Shown: positions 36,301 through 46,200 of the stretch, one piece after another
Numbering within the stretch: position 1 is the stretch's first letter
Layout: every line of letters begins with the position of its first letter
Assembly (NCBI RefSeq): GCF_021155775.2
Contig: NC_060236.1
Location: 22,210,238 to 22,274,237, forward strand
Direction: 5' to 3'
Length of the DNA: 64,000 nt
Origin: Neodiprion pinetum
Lineage: Eukaryota; Arthropoda; Insecta; Hymenoptera; Diprionidae
Notes under the pieces: generated by a model
Databases searched by the model: none
What the model was told of the DNA's origin: nothing
What the model saw: the letters and a program-made list of their open reading frames with translations, nothing else
Position numbers and translations under genes: made by a program

Positions 36301-39300
36301 GTCTCGGGCCCGGTTGTAATCGCCAAGAAGATGCTGGGGGCGGCGATGTTCGAGGTGGTGCGAGTCGGATACTTCAAGCTGATCGGTGAGGTGATAAGAC
36401 TGGACGGCGACGCGGTGACGGTTCAGGTCTACGAAGACACCAGCGGCCTGACGGTGGGCGACCCCGTCTTCAGAATGCGGACCCCTTTGTGCGTGGAACT
36501 AGGGCCTGGAATCCTAGGCAGCATCTTCGACGGGATTCAACGTCCCTTGAAAGATATCCACGATTTGACGGGTTCGATTTACATCCCAAAGGGTGTCAGC
36601 GTTCCCTCCCTGTCCAGGAACGTTTCCTGGGACTTCGTGCCGCTCAACATCAGGCCGGGGAGCCACTTGACCGGTGGTGACCTTTTTGGCATCGTCGACG
36701 AGAACACCCTCGTCAAGCATAAGATGCTCCTCCACCCGAAGGCCAGGGGCACCCTGACGTACATCGCGCCTCCCGGTAGGTACGCCGTCGACGAGGTCAT
36801 CCTCGAGACCGAATTCGACGGGCAGCTCACGGGTCACACGATGATCCAACTTTGGCCCGTCCGCACACCCCGGCCATACACCGAAAAACTGATCGCCAAT
36901 CATCCTCTCCTAACTGGCCAACGCATCCTCGACGCTCTTTTTCCCTGCGTCCAAGGCGGGACCACCGCCATTCCGGGAGCGTTCGGATGTGGGAAAACCG
37001 TCATTTCGCAGTCACTATCCAAGTATTCAAACTCGGACGTTATCGTCTACGTAGGGTGCGGAGAACGCGGGAATGAAATGTCCGAGGTACTGGGAAAGGG
37101 AACGTAAACCATCGTTTTACATCTTTGGCGAGAAATCTCTGTGTATTCATTTCGAATACTATGAATTTATCCCATACAAATCGTTTAAAATCATGAAGAC
37201 AAGCGTTCTCATGTTTTAAATAATGTAAAGTTACTTGAGGCCGTATAAGGACTGTTTTAAAGACAAATTATCAATGGCGTTATTTTACGTTGCTGGAATT
37301 ATTCATCCAAAGTTCTTCTGAAATCAATTACTACTATTATCTACACGCCTAAGAGTGTTCTTGATAGTGCTTATATTATGATAAATTTGTATCAAAAACA
37401 CTATACAATCGGATCAAAATACCAGAGTCTAAGCGTTTCGAACATTCTCTTTGTAAAACAATTTCCTAAACTGTCGATATCTTACAATTTTAGTCTGTGT
37501 TGTTCGAATTTTGTTGGCATCATTAATATCACACAGTCCAATATAGGTTCATTCGTGTTCACTACCATTAACGCAAATAACACAGGTGGAGATTTTGTAA
37601 AGGGTTTTTTTGTCTTATTCCTAAGTTTTGATTCAAGGGGTCCCCGGCCGTTCGATCTATAACACCGCTTTTATCTTCAAATCCATCCAAGCCCCGGTCA
37701 ATGATTTACCCCGAACGGATTCAACGTTCCTTCAGGTACTCCGCGACTTTCCCGAGCTCTCGGTAGAGATCGATGGATCAACAGAGTCAATAATGAAGCG
37801 AACAACGCTGGTAGCAAATACATCTAACATGCCGGTCGCAGCACGGGAAGCCTCGATCTACACGGGAATAACTCTGGCCGAGTACTTCCGGGACATGGGA
37901 TACAATGTCTCGATGATGGCCGATTCAACGTCGCGGTGGGCCGAAGCGCTCCGAGAGATTTCCGGCCGGCTGGCCGAGATGCCGGCGGACTCTGGATATC
38001 CGGCCTATCTAGGTGCACGACTGGCGAACTTCTATGAGCGTGCGGGCCGCGTCCTCTGCATCGGGAACCCAGAGCGTGAGGGATCCGTCAGCGTTGTCGG
38101 TGCCGTCTCGCCTCCGGGCGGCGACTTCTCAGACCCGGTGACAAGCGCGACTCTCGGGATCGTCCAGGTTAGGAAGTAATATTAAGGAGTCAACCATACC
38201 CGTTTTTTGCACTACATGACACATATGTACACACACGATCACAGTATTTGTCGCCCCCGGGAGAGCAACCGAAGTTATGACCGGACTTTCACCGGCGGGA
38301 AAATGCTGCCGCAGTATATTGCTGTCGAGTTTCTGACCAATAGGAATGTTAATAAAGCAGGGAAGCTCCGTAAGGGAAGCGTACATACCTAGAGTTCCTA
38401 CAAAACTGACTCTAGCGCTACCACGTGTGCGCCGAATGTGAATTACCCATTTTCTTGGCATGCCTATTGGCCAAGAACTATAGGTAGCAAGATACTGCGG
38501 TAGCATTTTGCTGCCCATGAAAATCCAGATTAACCCTTAGCGGCCACACCTCAGCCAGGCCATATAGCGGCCACATGAGGTAACTCGTTACCCCACACTG
38601 AAAAACCTAGTTGTACAAGACATATATATGGGTGTTTTAAGACTTCTAACCGATTGTTGCATGTTTGTTGAAGAGTTCTTCAACATTTCTAATGATTTTT
38701 ATCGGTAAATTTATAGATGGCATTCTAAAAACTCTAAACTGGTCATATATGTGAAAATTCAACAAAAATGGCTTTTTTCAGAAAAAATTTATTACTCCGC
38801 CATTTCTCAATACTAAGGGCTAAAATTTTAGAACTGTACGCACAACATATACCACTACCATAAAAAAATAACAATATCCGCCGATCATTCAAAAAGTATA
38901 TTTTATTTTGCAAAATTACTGGAGGGGCTAATAATTTCACTTTTTCTGAGCCCAGAGTGACTAGTTATCCCGTGTGGCCACTAAGGGATAACTTCGGTAG
39001 CCTATCCCGGGGGCGATAGTGTACACAAATGGACAGTGGACTCGTGGACGGCTAATTTTTCAGCTGAGTTGATAACATTGGGAATGTAGAATCATAGAAT
39101 ACATTGACACGGCGGCTGTTATTCCGGTTTTACTATGGCCGACGTAGTAATACCGGATTTAAAAATGCGTGTAAATGGCGCATTACATCGGAAATATCGA
39201 ATTTTGCATTACCAACGTTATCAACTCACAATCAGCCGAAAAATTAGTCGTCCACAAATCCACTGTCCATGTGTATATACAAATGATTTTCACGGGTTCA

Positions 39301-41862
39301 ATTCATGGATATTAAAAGGTATTATTTAAATTCTTCAATTTTCGAAGGTCTCCTTTCCGACAATTTTAGATTTGATTTCCGAAAAAAAACATTGTTTTTC
39401 ACATGTTTATCAGGTGGATTCGAACTTTTGCGCAAAATAAAAATGACCGCTATTAGACACGCTGACAATTTTATGTTAACTCTGAACTGATTTTCGGAAC
39501 TCGTCTGATGTCGAATGTTATTTCAGGCCCAACGGGATGACAACAGACCTGCTGAAGAATAATTTCACCATCAACTAAATTCTAATAATCGAGAATTCAG
39601 TCTGCAGAAATCACTTGTACATACACACGTGGACATTAATTCAGGACGGCTATTTTTTCCCGACAATGGCAATTATTCAGTGGTTCCTAAACGCAATTTT
39701 CCATTTTACATTTAATTGAGACGCAAAAATAATTTTAGTTATTACTGAATTTTTTAGCTCTATAACGAGGCAATATATGTATATAAAAATGTTCGAGACA
39801 GATTTTTTTAGGGAATTCAATGCTCTACAAACAAGGCCTGTTACAATTTCTTGATAACTCAACTCTTTCAAAAGTTATTCACGGTTAAAGTTGAAATCAT
39901 GTGAAAATTCGCATTTTTCGAGATTAACATTATAAAATCATGTCATTCAATTAATTTTCAACTTAAGCAAATTTATTCCGCAATTACTACAAGTAATAAT
40001 ATGTTATATATGTAATTCCACTTTAAAAGCACCTTTTTGTGAGTAAAAAATAAATTTCCTTTAGTTAAAATTAATTGAATGATATGATTTTATGGCGGTT
40101 GAAATGCTTTACGACAAGTCTAGTATTTTCGCTGTTAATCTCGAAGAATGTGAATTTTTACATGATTTTAACCTTAACTTTGAAAAACTTTTGAAAGTGT
40201 TCAGTTATCAAAAAATTGTAACAGGCCTTTTTTGTAGAGCATTGAATTCCCTACGAAAATTTGTATCGGACATTTATGTATACATGTATTGCCTCGTTAC
40301 TGAGTACAAGATTCCGAAATAACTAAAAGTATTTTCGCGTAATAATTAAATGGAATTATGCGTTCAGAAACCACTAAATATTAATATCAAGGGCTCAAAC
40401 TATAACAGGCGTCTCATTTCTTATTCCAAAAACTATTGAACGTGTAACTTTGAAAAAAAAGAAAAATCGATTTTTTGGACCACCCTAGTGTACGTGTATT
40501 GCAGTAGAAACGAGATATGGTTGGCTCTTAGGGCGGAGACTTAATAGCTGTTTCCAAGTTGCGAAAAAAGAGGTCCAAAATAATAATGCTGCGAAAAAAA
40601 ACAGCAACTCTAGGTAATATAGTTTGATTATTCGGTTTAATCGCACCCACTTCGCAGAGGTCTTGGGTAATTCGTAATTCTCAAAATCACGGTGAAAATA
40701 TTGGTTTCGACTCTCGATACACCAACAGTTGCTAGGCAAATGGAATGTTTTCAGCTACGAATGTTATTTCTGATATAACCAACCGAATAGACAACTTTGT
40801 ACTTCCTGGCCCAGGTATTTTGGGGCCTGGATAAGAAGCTGGCGCAGCGCAAGCACTTTCCCTCAGTGAACTGGCTCATCTCGTACAGTAAGTACCGAAC
40901 AGCCCTCGACGATTTCTATGACAAAAACTTTCACGAGTTCCCGCCGCTGCGGACAAAAGCCTGCTGGATACTCCAGGAGGAGCAGGAGTTGAGCGAGATC
41001 GTTCAGCTCGTAGGAAAGGCCTCGCTGGCGGAGAGTGATAAAGTCACCCTAGAGGTTGCCAAGATCATCAAGGACGACTTTCTTCAGCAGAACAGCTACT
41101 CTGTCTATGACAGGTTCTGTCCGTTCTACAAGACCGTCGGCATGCTGAAGAACATAATCGGATTCTACGACATGGCGAGGAGCGCCGTCGACGCAGTTAC
41201 CACCCCCACGGAAAACAGAATCACCTGGAACATGATCCGCGACGCGATGCGCGATATTCTCTACAGGCTGACTTCTATGAAGTTCGAGGATCCCGGCATC
41301 ACTGGCGAGGAGAATATTTGCATGGAGTTCGATCGGCTGTACGAGGACATGGTCCAGGCTTTCAGAAACCTGCAGGACTATTAATTAGATTCCCAGAAGC
41401 GCGGAGATACTCCTTAACGGTTCTTTAATTAAAACAAAAATAAGATAAACTAGTTGGGACGGAATAGAGGTTCGATCGATTATTAAATTCGTGCAATTTT
41501 TCCGCAAGAACACACACATAGTATATGCTGCGGGTGAATTTCATAGATTTGATTACCAATTTTTTGGACGACTTAAAATTAGCCCGCGAAATTCAGTCGA
41601 TGACATTTACATGAGATTGAGACTTAAACTTAAATCTGAAATTCTAACGAATGATATAACAAAATATCCAGCAATCAAATTCTATGAATTTCGAAAACGA
41701 AATTTGATTCGCAAATCAAACTGGCCTTGCCTGATTTCAGACATAAAGGCACCCCATCAAGCTTCAGCGCAGCACATATCGGCCTACGCAGAGGAGGGTA
41801 TCGCCTTTCTGAAAAGTCGTCAAGAATTCTGGCGTCAACAGCGCGCAACATCGTCGTTATAA
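33370..41862 (+). CDS. Outer dynein arm docking complex subunit 4-like (TTC25-like) TPR protein, C-terminally short
   Basis: Exons 33370-33519, 35187-35481, 35557-35820 and 41741-41862 join in frame to 276 residues. The N-terminal TPRs read KNGNYSKALYSYNQ, then ALELSPGDKNALIARSKCY and GEPEKALEDAEAALQ, then YYKAEALYHLGDFELSLVYY and the family-typical VQKAQEAI. Exon 3 holds a Pro/Lys-rich linker and LLGQLEVDKKYLQNLLKHP. Exon 4 completes KHPD across a split Asp codon and adds AEEGIAFLKSRQEFWRQQR, matching a conserved segment of vertebrate TTC25. ODAD4 helps dock outer dynein arms on ciliary and sperm axonemes. The vertebrate protein has several more TPRs; here the frame stops just after FWRQQR, followed by AATAAA. 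Intron 3 (35821-41740) contains the whole V-ATPase A gene. An alternative first exon lies at 34490-35083. Confidence 0.8.
34490..35083 (+). CDS. Alternative first exon of the ODAD4-like gene (198 codons)
   Basis: An open frame from ATG at 34490 to AAG at 35083 ends in phase 0 before a GTTTTT donor and can splice to 35187, exactly as exon 33370-33519 can. Its last residues, MLALAAREMRSGDVEIAINF then VNK, form the first helices of a TPR that continues into ALELSPGDKN of exon 2. The N-terminal part is acidic and then very basic (RRKKGDKKRKRR; KKKKRRKN), resembling a nuclear localisation signal, and is unlike exon 33370. It could instead be a cassette exon, but I see no convincing phase-matched acceptor before it. 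The donor is weak. Confidence 0.6.
35930..36105. repeat. Degenerate short repeat built on TTTGAAA
   Basis: The motif TTTGAAA or TTTCAAA recurs about ten times in 170 bases just upstream of the V-ATPase A gene. Low-complexity; function unknown. Confidence 0.6.
36256..41384 (+). CDS. V-type proton ATPase catalytic subunit A
   Basis: Exons 36256-37086, 37736-38167 and 40815-41384 join in phase 0 to 610 residues, the normal length. Features in order: N-terminal barrel with GYVFGVSGPVV, DTSGLTVGDPVF, the homology region LGSIFDGIQRPLKDI, the P-loop GAFGCGKT (about residue 245), GCGERGNEMSE, SMMADSTSRWAEALREISGR, PSVNWLISYSKY and the C-terminal QNSYSVYDRFCPFYKT. Subunit A hydrolyses ATP in the V1 head to drive proton pumping into endosomes, lysosomes and secretory lumens. 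All catalytic motifs are intact. The N-terminal third is noticeably less conserved than typical insect copies (for example RNVSWDFVPLNIRPGSHLTG), so this looks like a diverged paralogue, comparable in kind to Drosophila Vha68-3. The start at 36256 (MDDDEVESR) fits family length; an in-frame ATG at 36175 would add an unrelated tail. It lies inside an intron of the ODAD4-like gene. Confidence 0.93.
38251..39016. mobile_element. Foldback element (palindromic MITE), split by a nested insertion
   Basis: The left arm begins TCGCCCCCGGG and continues ACCGAAGTTAT and AAAATGCTGCCGCAGTAT to about 38365. The right arm (about 38442-38533, then 38988-39016) is its reverse complement: ATACTGCGGTAGCATTTT, ATAACTTCGGT and CCCGGGGGCGA. 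The right arm aligns continuously only when the 454-bp piece at 38534-38987 is removed. Without it the element is about 310 bp, with arms of roughly 110-120 bp and no coding capacity. Confidence 0.85.
38534..38987. mobile_element. piggyBac-like MITE nested in the foldback element
   Basis: Terminal inverted repeats CCCTTAGCGGCCACAC (38534-38549) and GTGTGGCCACTAAGGG (38972-38987) differ by one base. The left flank is TTAA and the right flank ATAA, consistent with a TTAA target duplication with one mutation. TTAA targets and termini starting CCC are piggyBac hallmarks. A subterminal AGCGGCCACAT copy lies near 38567. There is no transposase frame, so the element is non-autonomous. Confidence 0.8.
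39020..39281. mobile_element. Second foldback element
   Basis: The left arm, from TGTACACAAATGGACAGTGG through GTGGACGGCTAATTTTTC to GAGTTGATAAC, is mirrored at about 39195-39281 by GTTATCAACTC, GAAAAATTAGTCGTCCAC and CCACTGTCCATGTGTATA. Arms are about 80-100 bp with some mismatches. It abuts the first foldback element. No coding capacity. Confidence 0.75.
39671..40384. mobile_element. Third, larger foldback element (about 714 bp)
   Basis: The left arm (39671 to about 39970) and right arm (about 40065-40384) are reverse complements over about 300 bp. Matching landmarks are TTCAGTGGTTCCTAAACGC with GCGTTCAGAAACCACTAAAT, ATAACGAGGCAATA with TATTGCCTCGTTACT, and AACAAGGCCTGTTACAATTT with its mirror near 40220. 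The left arm lacks about 40 bases that the right arm has near 40095-40135. Mirror-image open frames (minus 39677-39871, plus 40092-40322) are by-products of the palindrome. Confidence 0.8.
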
Positions 41863-41905
41863 ATATTAATACAACCGTTGTTGGTTGTAATTATAATTAT
41901 ACAAT

Positions 41906-41911
41906 AATAAA
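41906..41911 (+). terminator. Polyadenylation signal AATAAA after the ODAD4-like gene
   Basis: Canonical hexamer 44 bases after the ODAD4-like stop and about 520 bases after the V-ATPase A stop; it may serve both transcripts. Confidence 0.55.
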
Positions 41912-43236
41912 TATTCTTATGAACGGTATTTAAATCAGAAACATGATACACCGTATACGTAAATAAAATTTTACTATACACCGACGTGTGTTTTGTATAT
42001 TATACATACTCGACAAACAAATACGTGATTTATGGGTATGTGATTTAAATTACTTAAAAAAAGAAATTGAACTGTACGCGAGTGGCGTTGCGATAGCAGT
42101 AATTTTACATGCGTTACATAATTACATAAATGTCGATTGAGAACGATTTATTTCGAGTTATTTTAAATTAAGACTCGAAGACGAGAATAATTATATACCT
42201 ATATTAGTATACAGAAACAGCTAGTGTTTTGTATCTCCTTCCTTTGTATATACATGGTATAATATATAGTCACTATATTATAGTATTGAAAATCATAATA
42301 CGTATAATATAGAAAAAAAATCATTTCCTAATAACAACAGGACGGCGCGTAAGCGCTTTGATTATTTAATACCGTGTATGTTTCATATTTTATTTTCTTT
42401 TTTTTTTTTGATGAAAAATAGAACATAGAGATCATATCTATGTATTATACGTATGCATGCAAGACGTAGGTATCTGCAACAGGTATACGGTAAAATCGAC
42501 GCAAACGAACTTGAAACAGAATAGGAATTGGAGGGGAAAAAAAAAAAAAAAAAAATAACAGCTGTGGAAATACGGAAAGAATAGTTGCACAATGTACATA
42601 TATATAATTATATCAATAACAATAATAAAAATCTTCGGTATATTATTAATTCTACTACTTATGCGTGGGAAACATTATTCATTGTGCATTAGAACATCAC
42701 TATTTCAAACGTACCCAAAAATATTGTTTACCCACGCAATTATTCGCGATTGCAGTTCTTGATTGGTTTGTCGGTTGTTTTATTTCTTTTTTTTTGTTTT
42801 GTTTTTCATTGTTTCTTTACTAAAAATAATGAATTATTATTTAAATTGTATCTACACATTAACATATCAATTCTACAGAAGAATTTCCCCTACGCAACTT
42901 TACAATTTTTCGTCGTCATCACAAGGATATTTTGCCTGTAGTCGAAAGACATCACCATCACGATTTAAAACAATTATAGGTATTATTAATTATACCGATA
43001 ATAATAGTAATAATAATTGTCAACGTCGAGGCAAAAGTACACATTATATTCTTATGAGTAACAATAACAATAATAGTAATAATAGTAAATGATTGTTTAT
43101 ACTGCCGTTGTTGCCATTATTATTATTGTTGTTGTTGTTGTTGTTGTTGTTGACGTCATTATCATAATCATCGTCATCATAATTATTGCCGTTGTTATAA
43201 TAAATTAGAAAAATTACTAATACCTACGCCCTAATA
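41912..43236. other. AT-rich spacer between convergent genes
   Basis: No gene seen. It contains A and T homopolymer runs (42392-42408, 42538-42555), AAT/TTG trinucleotide runs and the likely 3' UTR of SETD2 on the minus strand. Confidence 0.5.
43127..43152. repeat. TTG trinucleotide microsatellite
   Basis: About eight or nine copies of TTG next to ATT runs. Confidence 0.9.
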
Positions 43237-46200
43237 TTAATCTTCGTCCGAACCCTTTTGGTAAACAGGGCCAAACTTGTTCATGTACTTGCGAACAAAG
43301 TCCTTGGCCTTGTGTTTTACATTTTCGTTGCACTGCAGTTCGTCCACGCTTTTGCAATGCTTCAGTTCTTTGGCGAGCACGAAGTGGGTCAGCTGTGCGA
43401 AACGTTAATACAAAAAGTTGGTCATCCTTCAGTAGAAAATAATTCTGACATACGGGAGCAACAGCAAGAAATAGTAGATTAGCTCTTACCTTTCTGGCAA
43501 GATGCTTAAAGTCCTCGGTGTTCGTGATTCTACCCTGTTTGCAGTCGTTTTTTCTATAAGGATTTAAAAAGTGTACCATAACGTTCGCCATGTTTACCCT
43601 AAATGTGTCCTTGATCTTCCGTTCCAAAGTGACAGACGGGTCGGCCGTTATCGCTTGAATTTTACTCAAGGTATGACTGGTTCGCGAGTGAGATTTCGAT
43701 TTACCGCCACGTCTGTGCTTCTTCAATTTCTCCACGTGCTCCTTGAGCTTTGCCTTTTCTTTCTGCCGTCTTAACTTCTCTTTTGTTTCCTTGTACTTTT
43801 TGTGATCGACGCGCTCATCTTCTCGCCGTGGCTGTTGAACATAGTAATCTACCAGTTTTATACTCTCAACGAGGAAAATATTCGAGGTGTACCTGACTGA
43901 ATTTCTTCATTCCAGGACATATTGTGGTATATCAAGAGATATGAGCCTTGTATTTTCGTCTTACGCGCAAATTCAGCAGTTTAAGGACACAAAGCAGCAA
44001 TAAAATTTACCCCCCCCCACAAAAAAATAAGCATTCCACATATTATAGTATGTTAATAGTGAACAGTGTCTAGATTGTCTCAAAATATCTTAAGTCAGTA
44101 TCGAGAAATCGTGGAAAAACGACTGTTGAGGGATAACTTTTACCGTTAGTTTTCACTTCAACGACCGTATTGCCATGTGAAAAACATAGGCGTCCATAGT
44201 TTCTAGACGTGGTACAACATATCGCAGAATGACGAAAATCGATGAGGTACATCGCGGATAGTTCCTTGATATTAGGCGTTGTCACGACTGCGACAGTAAT
44301 AAAAACAAAAGTGTTCAATCGAATACTAACGCTGATAATCCTCTCCTGAACAAGTCCATCCCTCCTCTTCTTTGGTTCCGAAATGATAATAGAACCCTCG
44401 TCAACGGCCGTCGCATCAAATTTCTCCGCGAAATTAGCCTTCAGGGCAACAAGGGCCGACTGATTGCCGGCGGCAGATTCGACGTCCATCTGGCAGGCGG
44501 TCTCATCCGCACCAATATCCTCGTCCTCGTCCTCCTCGAGTTCCTCGTCTTCCGCCTCATCGGAAGAGCTACTTTCGTCGCTCGACTCCGAGCTGGATGA
44601 TGTTTCAGGTAAAGCTGCTAGGTGGTCAGGCGGTGGCGGCAGCCACTGAGAGATCCGCTCGTTAACGTTGTAGTAATAGGTGCGACCCCTCGGATCCTTA
44701 GCAGATTTCCACTTCGGCGGCAAGTCGAGCGGCGGGGGCGATGCGTTTTCGGCGTTTTCGAGCCCCTCCGGCATTTTATCACCGGCATAAATATTCGCTG
44801 GATCCTGATGAATCCCGACCTGACTAACGGCCGCCGCCGCTGCCGTCGAGCCACCGTTCTGTATCGGTATCAGATTACCGGATATCCTGAGCTGACCATC
44901 GGCGAATTGATGATCGTGATGATGCGCTCCGAGGAGGGGCGCATACGCGCCGACGGAATTCAGCTGCTGCTGCTGTTGGGTTTGGGGGAAAACGGCGGGC
45001 GGCGGCACTCCGGGCGGTATCAAATGTTGCGTTTGTCCCAATATGCCAGGCTGACCCGCGAGGGGTTGAGATCCTCCAAGGTAGACAGGCGCGCACTGCA
45101 CCGTCAGGTCAGGGGCATCTGAAAAACAGAGCAACAATTTTTTGCAACAGACACGACCGGACAATCGCATTCCTAGTGTGCGATAGCTCGGTTCATTGGT
45201 CATTGGATATTTGAATGAAGGAAATCGGAGCAATTTTTTCCACAAGGAAAAATGTTCAAGTATTGAAAGATACCGAGGAAGAAACGAATACGAATGAACG
45301 AAAAAAGGAATTTAAACAATCAAAAAACGTTTAGAAATGAATTATATATTAATAAGTGACAGAGAACTACAACAAATTGAAAACCAAAGGTGGTGTACCA
45401 AATTCTAGGAAAGATTAAGGAAAATTCTGAGTGACGTATATTTTTGAAGTCAGGGCTACCGCTATTTTGTAACTGAGAGAGGAGAAATAATCAAAAAATT
45501 TATGTCGTATTTCCATGGTCGATGTCTTTCCCAAATTTGACTCCAATCGATATGGTAGGTTGTTGTTCTTGATTCGACATACATAACCCAAAGCAGTAGA
45601 AATTTCAAAAGATTCGTGACTTGTCTATACCGAATACTTGATGCATCACTAAAATTTTGTTGAAACCAATCGAGCCATTCTTCTGCAATTCACGAGTACC
45701 CTAAATGATTATTGAAAGATTCAAAAATCCGCTATGTGGAATCGGAATTGGTAACAGCTTGGAAAATACAAGTACAACTGGAATCAGTTCACTTTATACT
45801 CGCGTCTGAAAAGATTTGCGACATTGTACAAACTCAGTAAACTATTTTGCTAGGTTGAGGATAAAGACCCATCTTTACCCTGTATCGGTGGATAATGTTG
45901 CCATTGTCCGAGCGAAGGGTTGAAGAATAGGGGATATCCGGTTTGCGGATCTAGAGCAGCGGTGGTGTGGGGATCCATGCCAAGAGCCAGGCAGCGAGCC
46001 TCGTGTTCTTGCCAAGTTTCCTGCTGCTGACGTCGCTGGCGCTCTTCCTCCTCCTTGGCAACTTTCATCGCGAACAACTGTCGTCGTTCGTGTTTCGACA
46101 TCCTTGGAATTGGCACGAGATTCACCCGCTCCTCGACCCTCTTCTCTTTCCCTCTGCTGCTGTAATCGAAGTCCGGAGACTCCCGGCCTCGTCGTCGATC

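Noticed and set aside
37628..37735. Open frame upstream of V-ATPase exon 2
   Set aside because: The acceptor TTCAG at 37731-37735 restores the exact family sequence (MSE then VLRDFPEL); the earlier residues are intron.
39677..40322. Two similar small open frames on opposite strands (both with ALNSL and CLV)
   Set aside because: They mirror each other because of the palindromic foldback element and show no known protein motif.
41491..41740. N-terminal part of a 123-codon frame that runs into FWRQQR
   Set aside because: Only the part from 41741 is coding, after a clear TTTCAG acceptor; the upstream part has no family similarity and is intron or V-ATPase 3' UTR.
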